Both the position numbers and the translations under genes were made by a program. Below, piece by piece: positions 1 to 6,694 of a stretch of 8,682 bases of DNA; position 1 is the stretch's first letter, and the number at the start of each line of letters is the position of its first letter. Below the pieces are notes generated by a model. That model searched no databases. It saw only the letters and a program-made list of their open reading frames with translations, and was not told the DNA's origin. This stretch comes from an uncultured Gemmiger sp. (GTDB taxonomy: Bacteria; Bacillota; Clostridia; Oscillospirales; Ruminococcaceae). Location of the stretch: contig CAUEKL010000088.1 in assembly GCA_959018215.1 (NCBI GenBank), positions 1 to 8,682 of the forward strand, written 5' to 3'.

Positions 1-1650
1 GTACACGAACCCCGTGTAGGACAGCCCGTGGCCGAAGGGCCAGCGCACCTGCATCTTGCGGGCGTCGTACCAGCGGTAGCCCACAAACACCCCTTCCCGG
101 TAGTAAGCGGTGCGGCCGTTGCCGGGGTAATCCAGATAGCAGGGGGTATCTTCCAGCCGCAGAGGCCAGGTCTCGGGCAGGCGGCCGCAGGGGTCGGCTT
201 CGCCGTACAGCAGCGCGTCGGCGGCACGGCCTACCCCTTCGCCTCCCAGGTACATGCACAGGATGGCGGACACATCCTCCGCCCAGGGACACTCCACCGG
301 GCTGCCGGTGTGCAGCACCACCACCGTGTTCTTCTGCACCGCCGCCACCCGGGCAATGAGATTGTTCTGGGCGTCGGGCAGGTGCATGTGGCGGCGGTCG
401 TAGCCCTCGCTCTCAAAGCTCTCGGGCAGGCCCGCAAAGATCACGGCGGCGTCCGCCTCCTCGGCAGCCTCCACCGCCCGCAGGAACTCGCTCTCCTCCC
501 GCTGGTCCCGGTCGGCGGGGAACCCTTCCACATAGTCCACCACCCGGCCCCGGGCCCGGGCGGCTTCCAGAGCGCTCTCCACCCGGAAGGCGTTCACATG
601 GCTGGAACCGCCGCCCTGATACCGGGGTGTTTCGGCAAAGCCGCCGATGTAGACCACCTTCTGGTCCTGCTTCAGGGGCAGGGAACCCCGGTTCTGCAGC
701 AGCACCGCGCAGTCGGCGGCCATGGCGGCGGCCGCGGCGTGGTCTCCGGGCAGGTCCAGTTCCGCCCCGGCGGCCTGGCCCGCCAGGTCGGCGTGGCGCA
801 GCACGATGTTCAGAATCCGGCTCACCGCCTTGTCCAGCACCCCTTCGTCCAGGGTGCCGTTCTTCACCGCGGCCACGATCTTCTGGTCATTGACCCCGCC
901 GCAGCCGGGCATTTCCAGGTCCAGCCCGGCGCAAAGCCCCCGTACCCGGTCGGCCACGGCGCCCCAGTCGGACATGACAAAGCCGGTAAAGCCCCACTCC
1001 TTGCGCAGGATGTCGGTGAGCAGGGTCTTGTTCTCGCTGGCATAGGTGCCGTTGATGCGGTTGTAGCTGCACATGACGGTCCAGGGCGCCGCCTCCTTCA
1101 CCGCCGTTTCAAACGCGGGCAGATAGATCTCCCGCAGGGTGCGCTCGCTCATGTCGGAGGAGGAGGTCAGGCGGCGGTATTCCTGGCTGTTGGCCGCAAA
1201 ATGCTTGATGCTGGTGCCCACCCCCTGGCTCTGCACCCCCTGAATGTAGGCGGCGGCCAGGGTCCCGGCCAGGCAGGGGTCCTCGGAATAATATTCAAAG
1301 TTCCGCCCGCACAGGGGGCTGCGCTTGATGTTCACCGCCGGGCCCAGCACCACGCCCACCCCCACGGCTCTGGCTTCGGCACCGATGGCCTGCCCTTCCC
1401 GCCGCAGCAGGTCGGGGTCAAAGCTGGCGGCAGCGGCACACCCGGCGGGGAAGCACACCGCCGTGATGCTCTCATTGACACCGGCGCCTTCCTTCTGGGT
1501 GCGCAGACCGTGGGGGCCGTCGGACACCATCATGGCGGGAATGCCCAGGCGCCCCACCGCCTTGGTGTGCCAGAAATCCGCACCGGAACACAGCCCGGCT
1601 TTTTCTTCCAGGGTCATGCCGGCCAGAAGTTCGGAAATTGCAGGTTGCAT
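1..1650 (-). CDS. Beta-glucosidase, glycoside hydrolase family 3 (3' end beyond the window)
   Basis: This gene hydrolyses terminal, non-reducing beta-linked sugars, most likely beta-D-glucosides, by the retaining GH3 mechanism. It starts with ATG at 1650, with AAGGAGG at 1666-1660 nine bases upstream, and stays open for 550 codons to the window edge. No signal peptide is visible, so it should act in the cytoplasm on imported oligosaccharides or glycosides. The N-terminal barrel domain shows SDGPHGLR (residues 43-50), GRNFEYYSEDP (115-125), IKHFAANSQE (148-157) and the nucleophile motif MSDWG, with Asp228 as catalytic nucleophile. The second domain has GGGSSHV (346-352) and ESEGYDR (413-419), where Glu415 is the likely acid/base. 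The visible end, FGHGLSYT (539-546), normally precedes a C-terminal FnIII-like domain, so roughly 150-250 residues should lie outside the window. Substrate is inferred: GH3 also includes xylosidases and glucosaminidases. Gene family is near certain. Confidence 0.95.
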   Translation of the reverse strand, partial: MQPAISELLAGMTLEEKAGLCSGADFWHTKAVGRLGIPAMMVSDGPHGLRTQKEGAGVNESITAVCFPAGCAAAASFDPDLLRREGQAIGAEARAVGVGVVLGPAVNIKRSPLCGRNFEYYSEDPCLAGTLAAAYIQGVQSQGVGTSIKHFAANSQEYRRLTSSSDMSERTLREIYLPAFETAVKEAAPWTVMCSYNRINGTYASENKTLLTDILRKEWGFTGFVMSDWGAVADRVRGLCAGLDLEMPGCGGVNDQKIVAAVKNGTLDEGVLDKAVSRILNIVLRHADLAGQAAGAELDLPGDHAAAAAMAADCAVLLQNRGSLPLKQDQKVVYIGGFAETPRYQGGGSSHVNAFRVESALEAARARGRVVDYVEGFPADRDQREESEFLRAVEAAEEADAAVIFAGLPESFESEGYDRRHMHLPDAQNNLIARVAAVQKNTVVVLHTGSPVECPWAEDVSAILCMYLGGEGVGRAADALLYGEADPCGRLPETWPLRLEDTPCYLDYPGNGRTAYYREGVFVGYRWYDARKMQVRWPFGHGLSYTGFVY

Positions 1651-1690
1651 AGGAACTTTCCTCCTTGAAACGACAGAGAAAAATAAGGTT

Positions 1691-1708
1691 GCCGGCACAG
1701 CTGCCGGC
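1691..1708 (-). other. GC-rich hairpin at the predicted 5' end of the GH3 mRNA
   Basis: A perfect inverted repeat, GCCGGCA / TGCCGGC with a 4-base loop, lies between the candidate -10 box at 1723-1718 and the ribosome binding site at 1666-1660. If that -10 box is used, transcription starts near 1712-1710 and the message begins almost directly with this stem. A 5' hairpin of this kind often protects mRNA from 5'-end-dependent decay. A short U-rich stretch follows 8 bases after the stem, too far and too weak for a convincing terminator. Confidence 0.5.
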
Positions 1709-1717
1709 GTTTTGTCC

Positions 1718-1723
1718 ATTATA
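1718..1723 (-). promoter_or_regulatory. Candidate -10 box for the GH3 gene
   Basis: A perfect TATAAT reads on the minus strand at 1723-1718, 68 bases ahead of the GH3 start codon. The -35 region at the usual distance (about 1741-1746) reads AGGCGC, a very poor match, so the promoter would need an activator or the call is wrong. The segment just upstream contains ACATATGTACAT-like partial symmetry (1728-1739), which could be a regulator site. Confidence 0.4.
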
Positions 1724-1748
1724 CACCACATATGTACATTGCGCCTAC

Positions 1749-1785
1749 ATATTTTGTGAAAATTTACAGAAAGTGTATATTTTGT
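1749..1785. repeat. Pair of 9-base direct repeats, ATATTTTGT
   Basis: ATATTTTGT occurs at 1749-1757 and again at 1777-1785, 28 bases apart, in the AT-rich divergent region between the GH3 gene and gdhA. The longer context is also alike (YATATTTTGTS preceded by A or G/T). They may be binding sites for a regulator of either gene, but AT-rich sequence makes chance recurrence plausible. Confidence 0.3.
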
Positions 1786-1791
1786 CCTCCT

Positions 1792-1820
1792 ATTAAATAC
1801 AGTTGGACCGCCAACGGCAA
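1792..1820 (-). promoter_or_regulatory. Alternative upstream promoter for the GH3 gene
   Basis: On the minus strand TTGCCG (1820-1815) and TTTAAT (1797-1792) are separated by exactly 17 bases, matching 4 of 6 and 5 of 6 consensus positions. The spacer holds a small inverted repeat, GTTGG-N4-CCAAC (1802-1815), placed as an operator would be. This would give a leader of roughly 135 bases. It competes with the TATAAT at 1723-1718; sequence alone does not decide between them. Confidence 0.3.
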
Positions 1821-1839
1821 CAAAACTTGGTGAAAAACC

Positions 1840-1868
1840 TTGTCAAATACTTCCAAACGTGCTAACAT
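1840..1868 (+). promoter_or_regulatory. Extended -10 promoter of gdhA
   Basis: TTGTCA (1840-1845, 5 of 6 to the -35 consensus) is followed after exactly 17 bases by TAACAT (1863-1868, 4 of 6). The -10 is preceded by TGC, which makes an extended -10 element. Transcription should start near 1875, leaving a leader of about 34 bases, too short for a riboswitch. The gdhA ribosome binding site AAAGGAG at 1894-1900 is 8 bases from the ATG. Confidence 0.65.
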
Positions 1869-1908
1869 AAAAACCGGTGAAAGAAATTAGAACAAAGGAG
1901 TGTTCCCC

Positions 1909-3255
1909 ATGTCCATCAAAAATGCCTATCTGGCCAATGTGTACGCGGGTCTGGCTCAGCGCAATGCGGAGCAGAAAGAATTCCTGCAGGCTGTTGACGA
2001 GGTTCTGGAATCTCTGGAGCCCGTTGTGGAAGCTCGCCCCGAGCTGGAAAAGAACGGTCTGATCGAGCGCCTGGTGGAACCCGAGCGCGTGGTCATGTTC
2101 CGTGTGCCCTGGGTGGATGACAACGGCAAGGTGCAGGTCAACCGCGGCTACCGTGTGCAGTTCAACTCCGCCATCGGCCCCTACAAGGGCGGCCTGCGGT
2201 TCCATCCCAGCGTGAACCTGTCCATCATCAAGTTCCTGGGCTTTGAACAGATCTTCAAGAACAGCCTGACCGGCCTGCCCATGGGCGGCGGCAAGGGCGG
2301 CAGCGATTTTGACCCCCACGGCAAGAGCGACGCCGAGGTCATGCGTTTCTGCCAGAGCTTCATGACCGAGCTGTTCCGTCACATCGGTCCCGACACCGAC
2401 GTGCCCGCCGGCGATATCGGTGTGGGCGGCCGTGAAGTGGGCTACCTGTTCGGCCAGTACAAGCGTCTGCGCAATGAGTTCACCGGCGTGCTCACCGGCA
2501 AGGGCCTGACCTTCGGCGGCAGCCTGGTGCGCACCGAAGCCACCGGCTACGGCCTGTGCTACTTCGCCGATGAGATGCTCAAGGCCAACGGCAAGAGCTT
2601 CGACGGCGCCAAGGTGGTCATCTCCGGTTCCGGCAACGTGGCCATCTACGCCAACCAGAAGGCCACCGAGCTGGGCGGCAAGGTCATTGCCATGAGCGAC
2701 TCCAACGGCTACATTGTGGACGAAAACGGCATTGACTACAAGGTCATGAAGGAGATCAAGGAAGTCAAGCGCGCCCGCATCAAGACCTATCTGGACTATG
2801 TGCCCAGTGCCAAGTATGTGGAAGGCAGCCAGGGCATCTGGAGCGTTGCCTGCGACATCGCCCTGCCCTGCGCCACCCAGAACGAACTGCCGCTGGAAGG
2901 CGCCAAGGCCCTGGTGGCCAACGGCTGCTACGCCGTGGCCGAAGGCGCCAACATGCCTTCCACCCCGGACGCTGTCGCTTACCTGCAGGCCAACGGCATC
3001 CTGTTTGCCCCGGCCAAGGCTTCCAACGCGGGCGGCGTGGCTACCTCCGGCCTGGAGATGAGCCAGAACTCCCTGCGTCTGTCCTGGACCTTCGAGGAAG
3101 TGGACGAACGGCTGCAGAACATCATGAAGAACATCTACGCCAACGCTGCCAACGCTGCCGAAACCTACGGCATGAAGGGCAACCTGGTGGCCGGTGCCAA
3201 CATTGCCGGCTTCACCAAGGTGGCCGACGCCATGCTGATGCAGGGCATCGTCTGA
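1909..3255 (+). CDS. gdhA: NADP-type glutamate dehydrogenase, hexameric
   Basis: It interconverts 2-oxoglutarate plus ammonium with glutamate using NAD(P)H, probably running as ammonium assimilation in the cytoplasm. The 448-residue length fits the homohexameric ~50 kDa class. ATG at 1909 is preferred over the in-frame GTG at 1900 because AAAGGAG (1894-1900) is spaced 8 bases from it and the protein then begins in the usual family manner. Key residues are in place: Lys93 in PYKGGLRF, Lys117, catalytic Lys129 in MGGGKGGSDFDP, and Asp169 in PAGDIGVGGRE. They sit four positions above the known Clostridium symbiosum Lys89/113/125 and Asp165. The nucleotide-binding fold has SGSGNVA (239-245), then SDSNGY (263-268), resembling NADP-specific E. 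coli GdhA more than the NAD-specific clostridial enzyme; the coenzyme call is therefore inference. Of 18 arginine codons 16 are CGC or CGT, suggesting high expression. It is monocistronic, with its own promoter and terminator. Confidence 0.97.
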   Translation: MSIKNAYLANVYAGLAQRNAEQKEFLQAVDEVLESLEPVVEARPELEKNGLIERLVEPERVVMFRVPWVDDNGKVQVNRGYRVQFNSAIGPYKGGLRFHPSVNLSIIKFLGFEQIFKNSLTGLPMGGGKGGSDFDPHGKSDAEVMRFCQSFMTELFRHIGPDTDVPAGDIGVGGREVGYLFGQYKRLRNEFTGVLTGKGLTFGGSLVRTEATGYGLCYFADEMLKANGKSFDGAKVVISGSGNVAIYANQKATELGGKVIAMSDSNGYIVDENGIDYKVMKEIKEVKRARIKTYLDYVPSAKYVEGSQGIWSVACDIALPCATQNELPLEGAKALVANGCYAVAEGANMPSTPDAVAYLQANGILFAPAKASNAGGVATSGLEMSQNSLRLSWTFEEVDERLQNIMKNIYANAANAAETYGMKGNLVAGANIAGFTKVADAMLMQGIV

Positions 3256-3284
3256 TCGTGACGGGCGTTTCGTAACAAGATAAG

Positions 3285-3327
3285 AACCCCGCCGGTTCCT
3301 TACGGGAACCGGCGGGGTTTTTGTTTG
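3285..3327 (+). terminator. Intrinsic terminator of gdhA
   Basis: A perfect 15-base-pair stem, AACCCCGCCGGTTCC (3285-3299) and its complement (3305-3319), encloses a 5-base loop and is followed by a T-rich run with one G. It begins 30 bases after the gdhA stop codon. Read on the other strand the stem is followed by CTTATCTTG, which is only weakly U-rich, so it may also slow or stop the converging minus-strand operon but less efficiently. Confidence 0.93.
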
Positions 3328-3343
3328 TTGCGGCAAAGACCGG

Positions 3344-3479
3344 CTCCCCTGTGTAAGGGGAGCTGGCAGCGAAGCTGACTGAGGGGTTGGTAACGTTCCA
3401 TCATTGCCCGTGAACAAGAAACAAGGCAGACTTTCCAACCCCTCCGCCGCTGCGCGGCACCTCCCCTTACACAGGGGAG
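3344..3479. repeat. Nested palindromic intergenic element (136 bases)
   Basis: The outer arms are a perfect 19-base inverted repeat, CTCCCCTGTGTAAGGGGAG at 3344-3362 and its complement at 3461-3479. An inner perfect 10-base pair of arms follows, GAGGGGTTGG (3381-3390) with CCAACCCCTC (3435-3444). Between outer and inner arms each side has its own small hairpin: CAGC-GAA-GCTG (3367-3377) and GCCGC-TGC-GCGGC (3446-3458). The whole can fold as a branched, cruciform-like structure with an unpaired centre of about 44 bases. It lies between two convergent genes, after the gdhA terminator and 14 bases before the end of the DUF1667 gene. No open frame of note is carried. From memory, elements with these arms are scattered through Faecalibacterium-type genomes, which would make it a non-autonomous (MITE- or REP-like) repeat; I cannot confirm copies from one window. 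Confidence 0.75.
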
Positions 3480-3493
3480 GCCCAAGGGGAACG

Positions 3494-3847
3494 TCACCCC
3501 TTCGCAATCCCCCGCCCGGCGACGAGGTCCGCCCCGGTGCCCAGCAGGTTTTCCACAATGACCTGCCCGGGCTGTACCGGTGCCGCCACGCAGACGGCGT
3601 TGGCCACCTCCATGGCCTCAAAGAGCAGATCCTTGGGGATGGCGGTGCTGGTCTTGACCGGCAGGCGGCTGTGCACGCCCCCGGTGACCCGCACGGTGGT
3701 GGTCAGCACCCGGGTGGGGTGCTGCAATTCATTCCGGCCGTATTCGGCCCCCCGGGGGCAGCTGTTGCCGGTGACCGCGTAGCCGTTGTCCTCGTCCACC
3801 TGCAGGCGGCAGCCCCGGGGACAGACGATGCACACCAGTTCTTTCAT
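3494..3847 (-). CDS. DUF1667 family protein, four-cysteine partner of the glp flavoproteins
   Basis: This 117-residue protein has the DUF1667 layout: CIVCPRGC near the N-terminus (Cys6, Cys9, Cys13) and GNSCPRG (Cys30), then a basic-to-hydrophobic domain ending in LVAGRGIAKG. The four cysteines could hold a metal or Fe-S cluster; that is inference from spacing, and the family's biochemical function is not established as far as I know. Its ATG overlaps the stop of the upstream oxidoreductase as ATGA (3847-3844), so translation is coupled, and a degenerate GGGG-rich site lies about 10 bases upstream. Family members usually occur beside a GlpA-like dehydrogenase and an FAD oxidoreductase, as here, suggesting a small electron-transfer or assembly subunit of that complex. 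There are no membrane segments. Cys86 is an extra cysteine outside the motif. Confidence 0.9.
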   Translation of the reverse strand: MKELVCIVCPRGCRLQVDEDNGYAVTGNSCPRGAEYGRNELQHPTRVLTTTVRVTGGVHSRLPVKTSTAIPKDLLFEAMEVANAVCVAAPVQPGQVIVENLLGTGADLVAGRGIAKG

Positions 3848-5139
3848 CTTGCCGCACCCCCTTTGTCCTCTTCAATGGAAATGGTCACAGGCCCCTTGGC
3901 CCCCCGGACCAGGTCCCCCGGCAGCAGGATGTGCTCCATCTCGCCGGGGGCCAGATGGGCCCGGCGGAACCCGGTGAGAGAGTTGCCCTCCCCGTCCCGC
4001 ACCGCGATGGCAGCGGGCCCGGTGACCCGGTTCACCCGGAAGAACACCTCCACCGTCTTGCCCGCCTGGTCGGGGCGGACGGTCTGGGGCACGGTGTAGC
4101 TGACCCCGTCCCCGTTTTTCAGTTCCAGGGTGCGGGCAGCGGCTTCGGCCCGCCTGCCCTGCACATAGGCAGCCGCAGCGGCACCGGCCCGCTCGCTCTC
4201 GGCGGAGACATAGTCCACCAGGTCGTGCACATGCACCACGTTGCCGCAGGCAAAGATGCCGGGGATACTGGTCTCCATGTTCTCATACACCCGGGCGCCG
4301 CTGGTGCGGCGGTCCATATCCGCCCCCGCGGCCCGGGTCAGCTCGTTTTCGGGGATGAGTCCCACGCTGAGCAGCACGGTGTCGCAGTCAAAGACCATCT
4401 CGGTGCCCGGGATGGGACGGCGGTCAGGCCCCACCTCGCTCACCGTCACCTGTTCCACCCGGTCGTGGCCCTTGATGTCGGTGATGGTGTGGCTGAGATA
4501 CAACGGGATATCAAAATCCTGCAGGCACTGGACGATGTTGCGCATGAGCCCGCCGGAATAGGGCATGAGCTCCACGCAGGCCAGCACCTTGGCCCCTTCC
4601 AGGGTCATGCGGCGGGCCATGATGAGCCCGATATCCCCGGAGCCCAGAATGACCACCCGGCGACCCACCATGTACCCTTCGATATTCAGATACCGCTGGG
4701 CCGCCCCGGCGGTGAAGATGCCGGAAGGCCGCTCCCCGGGAATGGAGATGGCCCCCCGGGTGCGTTCCCGGCAGCCCATGGCCAGCACCACGGCCTGGGT
4801 CTCCAGCACCTGATACCCTTCTTTCGCGCTGACGGCGTGCACCTGATGGGGGGCGCCGTCTTTGCCGGGGACGATCTGCAGCACCATGGTGTCCAGGCGG
4901 GTCTCCACGCCGGTATCCCCCAGCATTTCAATGAACCGCCCGGCGTATTCCGGGCCGGTGAGTTCCTCCCGGAAGCGCTGCAGCCCAAAGCCGCTGTGGA
5001 TGCACTGGTTCAGGATGCCCCCCAGTTCGGAGTCCCGCTCCAGAATGAGGATGCGGCGCAGGCCCTTTTCCCAGGCCCGGCAGGCCGCCGCCAGCCCGGC
5101 AGGGCCGCCGCCGACCACGATGAGTTCATAGGCTGCCAT
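3844..5139 (-). CDS. NAD(P)/FAD-dependent oxidoreductase, second subunit of the glp operon
   Basis: A 431-residue pyridine nucleotide-disulfide-oxidoreductase-fold flavoprotein. The FAD Rossmann motif GGGPAG is at 10-15, the ribose-binding acid Glu34 follows, a second nucleotide-binding motif GSGDIG is at 166-171, and the distal FAD motif GIFACGN is at 294-300 with HDLVDYVSAES after it. The sequence GGILNQCIHSGFG (40-52) is characteristic of this subgroup; the CxxC redox pair of thioredoxin reductase is absent. A tail of about 100 residues after the flavin domain is of unclear role. It starts one base after the stop of the glpA-like gene, with AAAGGAGG at 5156-5149, and overlaps the DUF1667 gene by 4 bases. 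It probably accepts electrons from the GlpA-like subunit and transfers them to NAD(P) or another carrier; direction and acceptor are inference. It is not a recognisable GlpB, although it may fill that place. Confidence 0.9.
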   Translation of the reverse strand: MAAYELIVVGGGPAGLAAACRAWEKGLRRILILERDSELGGILNQCIHSGFGLQRFREELTGPEYAGRFIEMLGDTGVETRLDTMVLQIVPGKDGAPHQVHAVSAKEGYQVLETQAVVLAMGCRERTRGAISIPGERPSGIFTAGAAQRYLNIEGYMVGRRVVILGSGDIGLIMARRMTLEGAKVLACVELMPYSGGLMRNIVQCLQDFDIPLYLSHTITDIKGHDRVEQVTVSEVGPDRRPIPGTEMVFDCDTVLLSVGLIPENELTRAAGADMDRRTSGARVYENMETSIPGIFACGNVVHVHDLVDYVSAESERAGAAAAAYVQGRRAEAAARTLELKNGDGVSYTVPQTVRPDQAGKTVEVFFRVNRVTGPAAIAVRDGEGNSLTGFRRAHLAPGEMEHILLPGDLVRGAKGPVTISIEEDKGGAAR

Positions 5140-5140
5140 C

Positions 5141-6589
5141 TCAGCGCGCCTCCTTTCCGGTCTTGGTTTCCCGGGCTAGCACCCAGGTGCCGTCCTGGTC
5201 CATGAGGACATCGGTCATGGGAATGCCCAGTTCCCGGGCGATGATCTCCTGCACCCGGGGGCCGCAGAAGCCCCCCTGGCATCGGCCCATGCCCGCGTTG
5301 CACCGGCGCTTGACCCCGTTGATGGTCCAGGCAGGCACTGGGCTGTGCAGGGCTGCCACGATCTCCCCTTCGGTGACCGTCTCGCACCGGCAGATGACCC
5401 TGCCGAACCGGGGATCTTTCTGAATGAGTTCCGCCCGCTGCTCCGGATTCAGTTCCCGGAAGCGGGGCACGGCCTGACGGCGGGGGTTGAAGTCCGGCTT
5501 TTCTTCCAGGGACAGGCCCTCTTCTGCCAGCAGCTCCGCCGCATAGTCGGCGATGGCCGGGGCGCTGCTCAGCCCCGGGGAGCAGATGCCCGCCAGGTCC
5601 AGCCAGTGGGGGTGGGCTTTGCTTGTCTCGATGACGAAATCCCCCCGGTCGGTGTTGGCCCGGATGCCGCTGAAGTTGCGGATGTTCTGCCGCAGGTTCA
5701 GCTCCGGCACGCTCTGCAGCGCCCGGCGGCGGACAAAGTCCAGGGCGTCGGCGGTGTTGCCCAGGTCCCGGCGGTCGGTGACCGCCTCGGCGTTGGGGCC
5801 CACCAGCAGGTTGCCGTGGACGGTGGGGGCAACGAGAACCCCCTTGCCCTCGGGGCCGGGACACTGGAAGATGACCCGGCTGATCGTTTTGCCTTCGCTT
5901 TTATCCAGCAGGTAATACTCTCCCCGGCTGGGATGCACCGTGAAGTCGGGGGTCTCCAGCAGGGCGCGGACCTTGTCGGCATCCACCCCCGCCGCGTTGA
6001 TCACATACCGGGCGGTGAACTCCCCCTGGGGGGTGGTGAGCACAAAATGGCCGTTTTCCTCCCGCACGGCGGTGACGGGACAGCTGCGGAAGAGTTCCAC
6101 CCCGTTGGTGACGGCGTTTTCGATCAGGGCCAGAGCCAGCCCCCAGGGGTCCACGATGCCCGCGCTGGGCGCCAGCAGCGCCCCGGTCACGGTTTCGGAC
6201 AGGTTGGGTTCCAGCTGCCGGGCCTCTTCCCCGGTGAGCAACCGCAGACCGGGCACCCCGTTGGCGGTACCCCGGCGGTAAAGTTCTTCCAGCCTGGGCT
6301 GCTGGTCCGCCCCGAAGGCCAGCACCAAAGAGCCGGTGCGCCGGAAGGGCACATCCAGCTCGGCGCACAGATCCCCCATCTGCCGGTTTCCTTCCACATT
6401 CAGCCGGGCCATGAGGCTGCCCGGTTCCGGGTCATACCCGGCATGGACGATGGCGCTGTTGGCCTTGGTAGTGCCGTTGGCCACATCGTTCTGGGCTTCC
6501 AGCACCGCCACCTTCAACCGGCACCGGGCCAGACGGCGGGCAGTGGCCGCCCCGATGACCCCGCAGCCGATGATGATCACATCATACAT
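5141..6589 (-). CDS. glpA: FAD-dependent glycerol-3-phosphate dehydrogenase (GlpA-like) with BFD [2Fe-2S] domain
   Basis: It probably oxidises sn-glycerol 3-phosphate to dihydroxyacetone phosphate. The 482-residue protein begins with a DAO-type FAD domain, GCGVIG (8-13) with Glu31 after the second strand, followed by GTTKANSAIVHAGYD (39-53), typical of GlpA/LhgO-like dehydrogenases. Residues 398-455 form a BFD-like [2Fe-2S] domain with ligands Cys400, Cys402, Cys437 and Cys442 in the pattern CRCE...GMGRCQGGFC; Cys430 is additional. ATG at 6589 was chosen because GGGAGG lies 6 bases upstream and the fold starts at once (MYDVIIIG). The frame remains open up to 6844 but that stretch contains the promoter and leader terminator. 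No membrane anchor is seen, so the complex is probably soluble, unlike the E. coli GlpABC. The glp assignment rests on the divergent glpP-glpK and the operon layout; an L-2-hydroxyglutarate-type substrate is a less likely alternative. Confidence 0.88.
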   Translation of the reverse strand: MYDVIIIGCGVIGAATARRLARCRLKVAVLEAQNDVANGTTKANSAIVHAGYDPEPGSLMARLNVEGNRQMGDLCAELDVPFRRTGSLVLAFGADQQPRLEELYRRGTANGVPGLRLLTGEEARQLEPNLSETVTGALLAPSAGIVDPWGLALALIENAVTNGVELFRSCPVTAVREENGHFVLTTPQGEFTARYVINAAGVDADKVRALLETPDFTVHPSRGEYYLLDKSEGKTISRVIFQCPGPEGKGVLVAPTVHGNLLVGPNAEAVTDRRDLGNTADALDFVRRRALQSVPELNLRQNIRNFSGIRANTDRGDFVIETSKAHPHWLDLAGICSPGLSSAPAIADYAAELLAEEGLSLEEKPDFNPRRQAVPRFRELNPEQRAELIQKDPRFGRVICRCETVTEGEIVAALHSPVPAWTINGVKRRCNAGMGRCQGGFCGPRVQEIIARELGIPMTDVLMDQDGTWVLARETKTGKEAR

Positions 6590-6613
6590 AGATTGCCTCC
6601 CTGTTTTGCTCAC

Positions 6614-6667
6614 AAAAAAAGAGCAAAGCAAATACCGCCCTTGCCGGGCCGCATCTGCTTCACTCTT
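6614..6667 (-). terminator. Leader terminator of the glpA operon, candidate GlpP target
   Basis: On the minus strand AAGAGTGAAGCAGAT (6667-6653) pairs over all 15 positions, three of them G-U, with ATTTGCTTTGCTCTT (6633-6619), and the transcript then continues as a run of U through 6614. The 19-base loop contains a further GCCC/GGGC stem. It starts about 20 bases after the predicted transcription start and ends 25 bases before the glpA ATG, so unmodified it should abort transcription before the operon. A terminator in front of a G3P dehydrogenase operon, opposite a glpP gene, is the arrangement expected for GlpP antitermination. Confidence 0.8.
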
Positions 6668-6678
6668 GACACAAGCAG
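6655..6678 (-). other. Possible antiterminator hairpin in the glpA leader
   Basis: CTGCTT (6678-6673) can pair perfectly with AAGCAG (6660-6655) around a 12-base loop. The 3' arm is part of the 5' arm of the leader terminator, so the two structures exclude one another. This could be the form GlpP stabilises. A 6-base-pair stem is modest and the call is a hypothesis. Confidence 0.35.
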
Positions 6679-6689
6679 TCTTCTGAACA
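6679..6689 (-). promoter_or_regulatory. Shared glp leader motif, glpA copy
   Basis: TGTTCAGAAGA reads on the minus strand at 6689-6679, beginning 5 bases after the -10 box, so it covers the predicted start of the glpA transcript. The same 11 bases with one change (TGTTCACAAGA) stand at the same distance from the -10 box of the opposite glpP promoter. Confidence 0.55.
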
Positions 6690-6694
6690 TGTTT

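Noticed and set aside
28..1668. Long plus-strand open frame across the GH3 gene
   Set aside because: It is antisense to a gene with intact catalytic motifs; its product is rich in Gly, Ala, His and Pro with no family resemblance, as expected from GC-rich sequence with few stop codons.
1840..1846. Perfect minus-strand TTGACA (1846-1841) as a GH3 promoter
   Set aside because: No acceptable -10 box occurs 16-18 bases downstream on that strand; the bases coincide with the gdhA -35 box on the plus strand.
1843..3621. 592-codon minus-strand open frame across gdhA
   Set aside because: It runs through the gdhA terminator and the palindromic element, lacks a ribosome binding site, and is the low-stop complement of a GC-rich coding sequence.
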